Positions 8,779 to 16,789 of a DNA stretch of 64,000 nt are shown piece by piece. Position 1 is the first letter of the stretch. Each line of letters opens with the position of its first letter. A program made the position numbers and the translations under genes. The notes under the pieces are model-generated. The model had not been told where the DNA came from. It worked only from the letters and a program-made list of their open reading frames with translations, and ran no database searches. The DNA comes from Rhizobacter sp. OV335 (GTDB lineage Bacteria > Pseudomonadota > Gammaproteobacteria > Burkholderiales > Burkholderiaceae_C), in the NCBI RefSeq assembly GCF_900142965.1, contig NZ_FRCQ01000020.1, positions 1-64,000 of the forward strand, in the 5' to 3' direction.

Positions 8779-8842
8779 AGTCAATCACCCTGGTCGCGAG
8801 TGGAATGCGCCGGGCACCGGCACTTGGGTTCAAATCGCCGGC

Positions 8843-9409
8843 ATGAGCAAGGCGTTCACCAAAGAGACCGATTCCGATGGCGATGACGATGACGACGTCG
8901 GCCTGCCGGCGTTGCCGCAGGGCACGCGCAACTACATGACGCCGGCCGGCTACCAGGCGCTGCGCCACGAGCTGTTGACGCTGCTGGACGACGAGCGGCC
9001 GAAGGTCGTCGAGGTGGTGTCGTGGGCCGCGAAGAACGGCGACCGTTCCGAGAACGGCGACTACCTGTACGGCAAGAAGCGGCTGCGCGAGATCGACCGC
9101 CGCATCCGCTTCCTGACCAAGCGGCTCGACATCGCCGAGGTCGCCGATCCGTCGCTGCACCACGGCAACGACCAGGTGTTCTTCGGCGCGACCGTGACCT
9201 ATGCGAACGAGCGCGGCGAGGAGCGCACGGTCACGATCAAGGGCGTCGACGAATCCGACAGCAGCCAGGGCGAGATCAGCTGGATCGCGCCGATCGCGCG
9301 GGCGCTGCTGAAGGCGCGCGTCGGCGACGAGGTGCAGCTGATGACGCCGGGCGGCCTCGAGCGGATCGAGGTGATCGACGTGCAGTACCCGAAGGGCAGC
9401 GCCGGTTAA
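8843..9409 (+). CDS. greB: Transcription elongation factor GreB
   Basis: The 188-residue protein rescues backtracked RNA polymerase by stimulating transcript cleavage. The N-terminal coiled coil (about 30-105) carries the acidic tip NGDRSENGDYLYGKKRLREI. The FKBP-like C-terminal domain ends IARALLKARVGDEVQLMTPG. An unusual acidic run DSDGDDDDDVG precedes the coiled coil. It converges on spoT: the two stop codons share the bases TTAA at 9406-9409, so the coding regions overlap by four bases. Placement next to spoT-rpoZ-gmk is normal for Burkholderiales. Confidence 0.95.
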   Translation: MSKAFTKETDSDGDDDDDVGLPALPQGTRNYMTPAGYQALRHELLTLLDDERPKVVEVVSWAAKNGDRSENGDYLYGKKRLREIDRRIRFLTKRLDIAEVADPSLHHGNDQVFFGATVTYANERGEERTVTIKGVDESDSSQGEISWIAPIARALLKARVGDEVQLMTPGGLERIEVIDVQYPKGSAG

Positions 9410-11703
9410 GGCTTCACGCGGGTCACGCGCAGCACCGGCGCGGCCCGGCGCAGCGTGCGCATCACGTCGGCCAAGTGCAGCCGGTCGCGCACGCTCAGCA
9501 GCAGCCGCAGCTCGATGGTCTGCGCCGCCGGTTCGTCGTCCATGTCGATGTGGGTGATGTCGGCCTCGGCCTCGCTGACGGCCGCCGCCACCTGCGCCAG
9601 CACGCCCTTGCCGTTCTTCAGCAGCAGCGTGACGCCGGTCTCGAACGCACGCACCGGTTCTTCGGCCCACTCGACCGTCATCCAGCGCTCGCTGTCGCGC
9701 TCGAACAAGCGCTTCGCGGTGGAGCAGTCGACGGTGTGCACCAGCAGCCCTTCGCCGCGCCCCAGGTAGCCGACGATCGCGTCGCCCGGGATCGGCCGGC
9801 AGCACGGCGCCATCTGCACCGACGCGCCTTCGCTGCCGTCGATCACCACCAGGCCTTGCGACGGCGCGTTGTCGTCGGCGCCGTAGCGACCCATCGTCAG
9901 CGTCAGCGCATCGGGGCGCTCGCCGCGCTCGCCCATCATCTGCGCCAGCCGCTTCGCGACGATGGTCGCGATCTTGCGGCCCAGCCCGATGTCGATCAGC
10001 AGCTCGGCGCGCGAGCGGGTGCCGCTCCAGCGCGCGAGCTGTTGCCACAGCGCGCCGGCCGCGGCTTCGGCCGGGTCGCTGGCCGGCATGTTCAGGCCCT
10101 CGGCGCGCAGCGCCTGCGCGAGCAGCTTCTCGCCCAGCTGCTGCGACTCTTCCTGCTCCATGTTCTTCAGGTAATGGCGGATCTTCGAGCGCGCCCGGCC
10201 GGTGCGCACGAAGTTCAGCCAGGCCGGGTTCGGCCGCGCGCCGGGCGCGGTGACGACCTCGACCACGTCGCCGCTGCGCAGCTCGGTGCGCAGCGCGACC
10301 GGGTCGCCGTTGACCTTGGCCGCGACGCAGTGGTCGCCGACATCGGAGTGGATCGCGTACGCGAAGTCGACCGGCGTCGCGCCGCGCGGCAGCGCCATGA
10401 TCCGCGACTTCGGCGTGAACACGTAGACGGCATCGGGGAACAGGTCGATCTTGACGTGCTCGAGGAACTCGTTCGCGTCGCGCGTCTCGTCTTGAATGTC
10501 GATCAGCGACTGCAGCCACAGCGTGCCCAGGCGCTGCGCGTCGTGCAGCTGGGTGTTGCCGCCGGCCTTGTACATCCAGTGCGCGGCGATGCCCTTCTCG
10601 GCCACCGCGTGCATCGGCTCGGTGCGGATCTGGAACTCGACCGCGGTGCCCAGCGGGCTGACCAGCGTGGTGTGCAGCGACTGGTAGCCGTTCGCCTTCG
10701 GGATCGCGATGTAGTCCTTGAAGCGCCCCGGCAGCGGCTTGTACAGCTGGTGCAGCACGCCGAGCGCCAGGTAGCACTCGGGCAGCGTGCCGACGACGAT
10801 GCGGAAGCCGAAGATGTCGTTGACCTGCGCGAAGCTGAAGTGCTTCTCGCGCATCTTGCTGTAGATCGAATAGAGGGTCTTCTCGCGGCCGAACACCTGC
10901 ACCTTCTGCTGGGCCTGCGGCTGCGCGTCGGCGAAGGCCTTCTCGACCTCGCGCTGGATGCGCTCGACGATGTCGCGCCGGTAGCCGCGCGCGCGCAGCA
11001 CTGCCTTCGACAGCGCCGCATGGCGCCACGGCCGGGTGTGCTGGAACGACAGCTCCTGCAGCTCGCGGTAGGTCTGGTTCAGGCCGAGCCGGTGCGCGAT
11101 CGGCGCGTAGATGTCGAGCGTCTCGCGCGCGATGCGCATGCGCTTGGCCGGCGCCATCGCATCCATCGTGCGCATGTTGTGCAGGCGGTCGGCGAGCTTG
11201 ATCAGGATCACGCGCACGTCGCGCGCCATCGCGAGCAGCATCTTGCGGAAGGATTCGGCCTGCGACTCCTCGCGGGTCGAGAACTGCAGCTTGTCGAGCT
11301 TGGTCAGGCCGTCGACCAGGTCGGCGGTGGACGAGCCGAAGCGCTCGATCAGCTCGGGCTTGGTGACGCCGCAGTCTTCCATCGCGTCGTGCATCAGCGC
11401 GGCCATGATGGCCTGGGCGTCGAGCTTCCAGTCGGCGCACAGGCCGGCGACCGCGATCGGATGCGTGATGTAGGGTTCGCCGCTCGCGCGGAACTGGCCC
11501 AGGTGGGCCTCGTCGGCGAAGCGGTAGGCCTCGCGCACGCGCTTGATGTCGGCGGCGTCGAGGTAGTCGAGCTTGTGGGTCAGCGCCGCGAACGACGCGG
11601 CGGCCGCGTCTTTCGTGGCCGCCGGCACCGGCGCGCTGCCGCCGCGGCCCGACGGGGCGGGCGGCGCTTCACGCAAGGCAGTGGCCGGAGAACGGGCGTT
11701 CAT
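9406..11703 (-). CDS. spoT: Bifunctional (p)ppGpp synthetase/hydrolase
   Basis: The 765-residue enzyme of the stringent response has an N-terminal HD hydrolase domain with AHLGQFRASGEPYITHP and MHDAMED (His105-Asp106), so hydrolase activity looks intact. The synthetase domain follows (GRFKDYIAIPKANGYQSLHT; EKGIAAHWMYKAGGN). Next come TGS (DLFPDAVYVFTPKSRIMALP), a helical/zinc-finger-like region (VQMAPCCRPIPGD) and a C-terminal ACT domain. Intact HD and synthetase motifs together indicate the SpoT/Rel type rather than RelA. It lies downstream of gmk-rpoZ in the same direction, 110 nt after rpoZ. The N-terminal 35 residues are Ala/Pro-rich and low in conservation. Confidence 0.96.
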   Translation of the reverse strand: MNARSPATALREAPPAPSGRGGSAPVPAATKDAAAASFAALTHKLDYLDAADIKRVREAYRFADEAHLGQFRASGEPYITHPIAVAGLCADWKLDAQAIMAALMHDAMEDCGVTKPELIERFGSSTADLVDGLTKLDKLQFSTREESQAESFRKMLLAMARDVRVILIKLADRLHNMRTMDAMAPAKRMRIARETLDIYAPIAHRLGLNQTYRELQELSFQHTRPWRHAALSKAVLRARGYRRDIVERIQREVEKAFADAQPQAQQKVQVFGREKTLYSIYSKMREKHFSFAQVNDIFGFRIVVGTLPECYLALGVLHQLYKPLPGRFKDYIAIPKANGYQSLHTTLVSPLGTAVEFQIRTEPMHAVAEKGIAAHWMYKAGGNTQLHDAQRLGTLWLQSLIDIQDETRDANEFLEHVKIDLFPDAVYVFTPKSRIMALPRGATPVDFAYAIHSDVGDHCVAAKVNGDPVALRTELRSGDVVEVVTAPGARPNPAWLNFVRTGRARSKIRHYLKNMEQEESQQLGEKLLAQALRAEGLNMPASDPAEAAAGALWQQLARWSGTRSRAELLIDIGLGRKIATIVAKRLAQMMGERGERPDALTLTMGRYGADDNAPSQGLVVIDGSEGASVQMAPCCRPIPGDAIVGYLGRGEGLLVHTVDCSTAKRLFERDSERWMTVEWAEEPVRAFETGVTLLLKNGKGVLAQVAAAVSEAEADITHIDMDDEPAAQTIELRLLLSVRDRLHLADVMRTLRRAAPVLRVTRVKP

Positions 11704-11763
11704 GGCCCGAATTTATCGCGGATTCGACGCAGGCGCCGCCGTGGGGCCGCAGCAAGGGAAAAC

Positions 11764-11786
11764 GCGAACGGCCCGCGAGGGGCCGT
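11764..11786 (-). terminator. Terminator-like hairpin after rpoZ
   Basis: On the minus strand, ACGGCCC and GGGCCGT form a 7-bp GC-rich stem around a 5-base loop, followed by TCGCGTTTT. It lies 28 bp after the rpoZ stop and before the spoT start. The U-tract is short and displaced, so it may be an attenuator between rpoZ and spoT rather than a strong terminator. Confidence 0.4.
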
Positions 11787-11813
11787 CTTGGCGAGGATTC
11801 TGGCGGTGAAGAC

Positions 11814-12017
11814 TCAGATCGGCACCTTGCGCAGCATCTCGATGCCGATCTCGCCGGCGGCGATCTCGCGCAGCGCGGTCACGACCGGCTTGTTCTTGGT
11901 CTCGATCTTCGGGGCGTGGCCCTGGCTCAGCATGCGCGCGCGGTAGGTGGCGGCCAGCACGAGCTGGAAGCGGTTGGGGATCTTGGTCAGGCAGTCTTCG
12001 ACGGTGATGCGGGCCAT
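11814..12017 (-). CDS. rpoZ: RNA polymerase omega subunit
   Basis: The 67-residue protein starts [20 protein letters not shown] and continues [13 protein letters not shown], the conserved omega fold that wraps the beta-prime C-terminus. The tail [16 protein letters not shown] is also standard. Length is typical for betaproteobacteria. The ATG at 12017 is preceded on its strand by a purine-rich GGAGTTCTTGACC. It follows gmk by 17 nt and precedes spoT, the usual order. Confidence 0.96.
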   Translation of the reverse strand: MARITVEDCLTKIPNRFQLVLAATYRARMLSQGHAPKIETKNKPVVTALREIAAGEIGIEMLRKVPI

Positions 12018-12034
12018 GGTCAAGAACTCCGTTC

Positions 12035-12655
12035 TCAGTTGAGATTCAGGTTGGCAAAGACAGCAGGTCTGCTTCTTTGCAGTGCAGCGTACTTGAGCCG
12101 CTGCGAGTGAACGATCGCCTTCAGGTCGAAGAGCGCCGTCTCGAACAAGGCGTTGATGATAACAAAGTCGAAATGTCGGGCTTGCGCGACCTCGACGCGG
12201 GCGTTCGTCAGGCGCTGCTCGATCACGTCGGGGTGGTCTTCGCCGCGGCGGTTCAGGCGCTGCGCGAGTTCTTCCCAGCTGGGCGGCAGGATGAAGATCA
12301 GGATCGCGTTCGGAAACAGCCGCTTGATCTGCAGCGCGCCCTGCCAGTCGATCTCGAGCACCACATCGTGGCCGCCGGCGATGCGCTCCTCGATCGCCCG
12401 GCGCGAGGTGCCGTAGAGGTTGCCGTGCACCTCGGCCCATTCGAAGAAGTCGCCGGCCGCGATCTTGGCGCGGAACTCCGGCTCGCTGATGAAGCAGTAC
12501 TCGCGCCCGTCCTGCTCCTGGCCGCGCGGCGCGCGGGTGGTGTGCGAGACCGAGACGACCAGGTGCGAATCGAGTTCCAGCAAGGCCTTCACGAGGCTCG
12601 ATTTGCCGGCGCCGCTGGGGGCGGCCACCACGAAGAGATTGCCGGGGTAATCCAT
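12035..12655 (-). CDS. gmk: Guanylate kinase
   Basis: The 206-residue enzyme phosphorylates GMP to GDP. The P-loop is [11 protein letters not shown] (12-22). The GMP-binding residues sit in [20 protein letters not shown], and [17 protein letters not shown] is the family signature. The ATG at 12655 is preceded by CCCGCGCG without a ribosome binding site, and a -10-like CAAAAT lies only 8 bases before it, so a leaderless message is possible. In relatives yicC is immediately upstream. Here 15.8 kb of other genes intervenes, so gmk needs its own promoter. Confidence 0.96.
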   Translation of the reverse strand: MDYPGNLFVVAAPSGAGKSSLVKALLELDSHLVVSVSHTTRAPRGQEQDGREYCFISEPEFRAKIAAGDFFEWAEVHGNLYGTSRRAIEERIAGGHDVVLEIDWQGALQIKRLFPNAILIFILPPSWEELAQRLNRRGEDHPDVIEQRLTNARVEVAQARHFDFVIINALFETALFDLKAIVHSQRLKYAALQRSRPAVFANLNLN

Positions 12656-12705
12656 CGCGCGGGATTTTGCACCAGCGCTGCAGGGCTTCCCAGGTGGAAA
12701 GTCGC

Positions 12706-12750
12706 TTGACGCCCGAGTTCTTGCTTTCTATGATTGAGTACTTGCTCAAT
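12706..12750 (+). promoter_or_regulatory. Sigma-70 promoter with overlapping operator for the TetR gene
   Basis: The -35 TTGACG (12706-12711) and -10 TATGAT (12729-12734) are separated by an ideal 17 bases. An inverted repeat, ATTGAG (12733-12738) and CTCAAT (12745-12750) around TACTTG, overlaps the -10 end and the start site. Binding there would block transcription. The natural reading is autorepression by the TetR-type protein that starts 20 bp downstream. Confidence 0.75.
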
Positions 12751-12769
12751 TAAAAAAACGCAGAACGCC

Positions 12770-13345
12770 ATGGCCCGACCTCGCAGCGAGGACAAGCGCA
12801 ACGCCATCCTCGACGCCGCCATCGAGGAATTCGCCGCGCGCGGCGTGTGGTCGACGCCGACCGCGGCGATCTCGCGCACGGCCGGCGTCGCCGAGGGCAC
12901 GCTGTTCACCTACTTCGCGAGCAAGGACGTGCTCGTCAACGAGCTGTACCGCGCGCTGAAGGTCGAGCTGGCCGACGCGATGATGAGCACGTATCCGGCG
13001 AAGGCGTCGTCGCGCGAGAAGTTCGCGCACGTGTGGATGCAGTACCTGCAGTGGGCGATGGCCCACCCGCTGAAGTGCAAGGTGATGGGCCAGCTGCGGG
13101 TGTCCGACCGCATCACGACCGAGACCCGCGAGGCCGGCAGCGCGCCGTTTGCCGAGCTGCTGCGCGAGGGCGAGGAGTGCGTGCGCCGCAAGGTCTTCGT
13201 CGACCAGCCGGTGCACTTCATCGGCGCGATGTTCAACGGCCTGGCCGAGGCCACGATGGCCGCGCTGGCCGAGCCCGACGGCAGCGGCACCGATTACGCC
13301 GCCGCCGGCTTCGATGTGTTCTGGCGCGGCGTTGCCCGCCCATGA
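12770..13345 (+). CDS. TetR/AcrR-family transcriptional repressor
   Basis: The 191-residue regulator has the N-terminal TetR helix-turn-helix (about 8-55): DAAIEEFAARGVWSTPTAAI, SRTAGVAEGTLFTYFASKDV, then LVNELY. The remaining two thirds is the helical ligand-binding and dimer domain, too variable to assign a ligand. The ATG at 12770 is chosen over an in-frame ATG at 12734, which would lie inside the operator/-10. It precedes a NAD(P)-binding protein gene by 16 nt and a metallo-hydrolase gene. The three probably form one operon under its own repression from 12706-12750. Confidence 0.9.
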   Translation: MARPRSEDKRNAILDAAIEEFAARGVWSTPTAAISRTAGVAEGTLFTYFASKDVLVNELYRALKVELADAMMSTYPAKASSREKFAHVWMQYLQWAMAHPLKCKVMGQLRVSDRITTETREAGSAPFAELLREGEECVRRKVFVDQPVHFIGAMFNGLAEATMAALAEPDGSGTDYAAAGFDVFWRGVARP

Positions 13346-13361
13346 TGAAAAAGGAACTCTC

Positions 13362-14045
13362 ATGAAAGTCTTGATCTTCGGCGCCACCGGCATGGTGGGC
13401 CACGGCGTGCTGCGCGAATGCCTGCTGGCCGACGACGTGACGCAGGTGGTGAGCGTCGGGCGCAGCGCGCTCGCGCAGCAGCACCCGAAACTGGTCAGCG
13501 TGGTGCATGCCGATCTGTTCGACCTGACAGCCATCGAAGCGCAGTTGCGCGACGTCGATGCCTGCTTCTTCTGCCTCGGCGTCTCGTCGGTCGGCATGAG
13601 CGAAGCCGACTACCGCCGCCAGACGCTGGACCTGACCTTGTCGATCGCGCAGGCGCTGGCCCGCGTGAGTCCGCAGGCGTGCTTCGTCTACGTCTCCGGC
13701 ACGGGCACCGACAGCAGTGAGAAGGGCGGCTCGATGTGGGCCCGCGTGAAGGGCCGCACCGAGAACGAACTGATGCGGCTGCCGTTCCGCTCCGCCTTCA
13801 TGTTCCGGCCGGGCGTGATCCAGCCGCTGAACGGCGCGCGCTCGAAGGTGGGCTGGATCCACGCCTTCTATGTGGTGCTCGGGCCGGTGCTGAGCGGCCT
13901 GCGGTCGCTGTTTCCGCGCAGCCTGCTGAGCACCGAGGTGATCGGCCGCGCGATGCTGGCAGCCGCCCGCGGCCCGGCAGCACGGCGGGTGGCCGAGCCG
14001 GCCGACATCTTTGCATTGAGCCAGGAGACCCGCGATGGGCGTTGA
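13362..14045 (+). CDS. NAD(P)-binding Rossmann-fold oxidoreductase-like protein
   Basis: The 227-residue protein starts MKVLIFGATGMVGHGVLREC, the glycine-rich dinucleotide-binding strand-loop-helix of atypical/extended short-chain dehydrogenases. The central part CFFCLGVSSVGMSEADYRR and FVYVSGTGTDSSE fits the NAD(P)H-binding epimerase-like (HTATIP2/oxidoreductase) group. No complete Tyr-xxx-Lys catalytic pair is obvious, so activity may be non-classical. A good ribosome binding site (AAAGGAA) precedes the ATG. The stop overlaps the start of the next gene by 11 nt. Control by the upstream TetR repressor is inferred from layout. Confidence 0.8.
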   Translation: MKVLIFGATGMVGHGVLRECLLADDVTQVVSVGRSALAQQHPKLVSVVHADLFDLTAIEAQLRDVDACFFCLGVSSVGMSEADYRRQTLDLTLSIAQALARVSPQACFVYVSGTGTDSSEKGGSMWARVKGRTENELMRLPFRSAFMFRPGVIQPLNGARSKVGWIHAFYVVLGPVLSGLRSLFPRSLLSTEVIGRAMLAAARGPAARRVAEPADIFALSQETRDGR

Positions 14046-15246
14046 GAAGAAATCCGGCTGGCGCCGGCTGAAGTGGAGCCTGCTGGCCGCCGGGACCGGC
14101 ATCGCGCTGATGCTGGCCAGCGCCTGCACCGGCTTCGGCGAACTGCACCGCGGCCAGGCCGAGCAGCAGCCGCTCGAGGCGTCGCCGCAATGGCACGACG
14201 GCCAGTTCAACAACCCGCAGCCGATGTGGAGCAACATGAAGGACGCCTTGCTGCGCGCGTTCGACAGCACGCCCGATGGCGCGCCGCTGGCCGCGGTGCC
14301 GGTGCTGGCGAGCCAGGGCGAGGCGCTCGCGACGCTGCCGGCCAGCGGGCTGCGGGTGACCTGGTTCGGCCATTCGTCGACGCTGCTCGAGATCGACGGC
14401 ACGCGGGTGCTGCTCGACCCGATCTGGAGCGAGCGCGCGTCGCCGGTGAGCTGGGCCGGGCCGAAGCGCTGGTTCGCGCCGCCGATCCCGCTCGACAAGC
14501 TGCCGCCGGTGGACGTGGTGCTGGTCTCGCACGACCACTACGATCACCTCGATGCCGGCACGGTGCGGGCGCTGCAGGCCAGCGGGGCACGCTTCGTCGT
14601 GCCGCTGGGCATCGGCGGGCACCTGCGCGGCTGGGGTGTGCCGGCCGATCGCATCGTCGAGCTCGACTGGTGGCAGTCGACGCAGGTCGGCACGCTGCAG
14701 GTCACGTCGACGCCGGCGCGCCATGCCTCGGGTCGCCTCAACCCGCAGAGCGATCGCACGCTGTGGACCGGCTTCGCGCTGGTCGGCGCGACGCACCGTG
14801 TGTACTACTCCGGTGACACCGGCCTGTTCGAGGAGATGAACGACATCGGCAAGCGGCTCGGGCCTTTCGACCTGACGCTGATCGAGTCGGGGCAGTACGA
14901 CGCCGATTGGCCCGACTGGCACCTCGGGCCGGAGCAGGCCGTGCTGGCGCACCAGCGCGTGCAGGGCAAGCTGATGATGCCGGTGCACTGGGGACTGTTC
15001 GCGCTCGCCCACCACGGCTGGACCGAGCCGGTCGAACGCGTGCTCGCGGCAGCGGCTTGCCAGGGTGTCAGCGTGTTGACGCCGCGGCCGGGGCAGAGCG
15101 TCGAGCCGGGTCGCGATCCAATGCCGGGGCGATGGTGGCCGCAGCAGGCCTGGCGCAGCGCGGCCGAGAAGCCGGTGGTGGCGACGAAGAACGGCATCGA
15201 CGGCGATCGGGTGCAACTGCCGGCGTGCGTCACGTCGGCTTCGTGA
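14035..15246 (+). CDS. MBL-fold metallo-hydrolase, probable lipoprotein (UlaG/NAPE-PLD-like)
   Basis: The 403-residue protein has an N-terminal hydrophobic segment ending LMLASAC, a plausible lipobox (Cys24), so it may be membrane anchored in the periplasm. The metallo-beta-lactamase fold is recognised from TWFGHSSTLLEIDGTRVLLD, the metal motif SHDHYDHLD, YYSGDTGLF and MMPVHWGLFALAHHGW. This set is typical of the UlaG/N-acyl-phosphatidylethanolamine phospholipase D-like branch, whose members act on phosphodiester or lactone substrates. The true substrate is not known. AGGAG precedes the ATG. It overlaps the upstream Rossmann protein gene by 11 nt and is the last gene of the TetR-led unit. It converges on the MocR gene with a 4-nt gap. 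Confidence 0.85.
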   Translation: MGVEKKSGWRRLKWSLLAAGTGIALMLASACTGFGELHRGQAEQQPLEASPQWHDGQFNNPQPMWSNMKDALLRAFDSTPDGAPLAAVPVLASQGEALATLPASGLRVTWFGHSSTLLEIDGTRVLLDPIWSERASPVSWAGPKRWFAPPIPLDKLPPVDVVLVSHDHYDHLDAGTVRALQASGARFVVPLGIGGHLRGWGVPADRIVELDWWQSTQVGTLQVTSTPARHASGRLNPQSDRTLWTGFALVGATHRVYYSGDTGLFEEMNDIGKRLGPFDLTLIESGQYDADWPDWHLGPEQAVLAHQRVQGKLMMPVHWGLFALAHHGWTEPVERVLAAAACQGVSVLTPRPGQSVEPGRDPMPGRWWPQQAWRSAAEKPVVATKNGIDGDRVQLPACVTSAS

Positions 15247-15250
15247 GTCG

Positions 15251-16714
15251 TCAGGACGGGCGCACGGCCTGCGCCAGCGCGCGAATGCCCGGCTCGATGT
15301 CGGCGGTCTCTATCAGCCCGTAGCCGAAGACCAGGCCGTTCAGCACCAGCGGCCGGCGCACGCTGGAGGCCAACGTGGCGATGCGGACGCCGGCTGCCGC
15401 AGCCGCAGCCGCGGCCTGCCACCGCACCGCAGGGTCGGTCGCGTGCAAGGCCGCGCTGAGGTGCAGGCCGGCCAGCGACGGGACAGGCGTGAGCCGGTGC
15501 GGCAGATGCTGTTCGATTGCCCGCAGAAGCGTGTCATGCCGCTCTGCGTACAGGGGCCGCATCTTGCGCACGTGGCGGGCCAGGTGGCCTTCGGCGATGA
15601 AGCTGGCGAGCGTGGCCTGGTTGACCGCCGGCACATGCCAGTTGTGCTGCAGCCGCGCGGCCACCAGCGCGGGCACGGCCCATGGCGGCGCGATGACGAA
15701 GCCGATGCGCAGCGCCATGAACATGCTCTTCGCGAAGGTGCCGACGTAGAAGACGCGCTGCTCGCGGTCGAGCGTCTGCAACGCATCCAGCGGGCGGCCG
15801 CCGAGGCGGAACTCGCCGTCATAGTCGTCCTCGATCACCAGCGCATCGTGCGCACGGGCATGTTCCAGCAGGGCCAGGCGCCGCGCCGCCGACATCGTGA
15901 CGCCCAGCGGCGACTGGTGGGAGGGCGACACGGCAATCACATCGACGCGCTGTGGCAGCTGATCGACGCACAGGCCGTGCTGGTCGATGCCGATGTCGTG
16001 CAGCCGCGCGCCGGCCCGCTCGAAGGCGGCATGCAGCGGCGGGTAGCCGGGGTTCTCGAGTGCGACGGCGGTGCGACCCGAGGTGACGAGGATGCGCACG
16101 AGCAGGTCGAAGGCCTGCTGCGCTCCGGCCGTGACGACCACGGCGTCGGCATCGCAGGCCACGGCGCGGGCACCCGACACGTGCTGCGCGATGGCCTCGC
16201 GCAGTCGCGGGTCGCCCTGCGGATCACTGCCGGCGCCGCTGGTCCGCGCGGCGGCGCGCAGCGCGCGCGATGCGAGGCGCCGCCACACGTCGAACGGAAA
16301 GCGTTGCTGGTCCGGGTAGCCGGCGCGGAAGTCGAAACGCGGTGCTGCCGAGGGCGTGGCGGGTGCCGGGCTCGCGTTTCGCCAGGCGGCGGCGAGCTTG
16401 TGGGCAGGCGCCGCGCCCGGCGCCGGCGGCGTTGACCTGGGCGTCGCCGTGCGCGATGCGACGAAGGTGCCTGATCCGTGATGACCCTCGACATAGCCTT
16501 CGGACTGCAGAAGGTCGTAGACGCCAGTCGCCGTGCTGCGTGAGACGCCGACCATCGCGGCCAGCTTGCGCGACGCCGGCAGGCGCAGGCCGGGCACAAG
16601 GCGGCCCTCGACGATCGCGGACCGGAGCTGGCGATGCAACGCCTGCGAAACCCCGCCTGAACCCGGCGCCGGCAGGTCGAGGTCGATGCCGAAAAGTGGA
16701 TTGCTCGAAGTCAT
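15251..16714 (-). CDS. MocR/PdxR-type regulator (GntR HTH fused to aminotransferase)
   Basis: The 487-residue protein has an N-terminal winged GntR helix-turn-helix (about 15-85: LHRQLRSAIVEGRLVPGLRL, SRSTATGVYDLLQSEGYVEG). A linker joins it to a fold-type-I PLP aminotransferase domain. The PLP lysine sits in VGTFAKSMFMALRIGF, with IEDDYDGEFRLGG upstream. Such proteins use PLP or an amino compound as effector and usually regulate a divergent gene. Here the divergent neighbour is a zinc-ribbon metallo-hydrolase gene, with a 75-bp shared control region. The ATG at 16714 gives normal family length. An upstream in-frame start would run into that neighbour. Confidence 0.92.
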   Translation of the reverse strand: MTSSNPLFGIDLDLPAPGSGGVSQALHRQLRSAIVEGRLVPGLRLPASRKLAAMVGVSRSTATGVYDLLQSEGYVEGHHGSGTFVASRTATPRSTPPAPGAAPAHKLAAAWRNASPAPATPSAAPRFDFRAGYPDQQRFPFDVWRRLASRALRAAARTSGAGSDPQGDPRLREAIAQHVSGARAVACDADAVVVTAGAQQAFDLLVRILVTSGRTAVALENPGYPPLHAAFERAGARLHDIGIDQHGLCVDQLPQRVDVIAVSPSHQSPLGVTMSAARRLALLEHARAHDALVIEDDYDGEFRLGGRPLDALQTLDREQRVFYVGTFAKSMFMALRIGFVIAPPWAVPALVAARLQHNWHVPAVNQATLASFIAEGHLARHVRKMRPLYAERHDTLLRAIEQHLPHRLTPVPSLAGLHLSAALHATDPAVRWQAAAAAAAAGVRIATLASSVRRPLVLNGLVFGYGLIETADIEPGIRALAQAVRPS

Positions 16715-16719
16715 GCAAA

Positions 16720-16740
16720 GTGGCTCTTTGAACGAACCAC
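16720..16740. promoter_or_regulatory. Inverted repeat between MocR and MBL genes
   Basis: GTGGCTC (16720-16726) and GAACCAC (16734-16740) match as an inverted repeat at six of seven positions around TTTGAAC. It sits 5 bp before the MocR start in a 75-bp divergent intergenic region. It is a probable binding site for the MocR protein, which would control both itself and the divergent gene. Confidence 0.55.
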
Positions 16741-16789
16741 ATTGGACGGCATCCTGCGGCCATCGACAAGCCAATCCAAGGAGAACGCC

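Noticed and set aside
9406-11703. Assignment as RelA
   Set aside because: The HD hydrolase residues are intact (MHDAMED), which RelA has lost.
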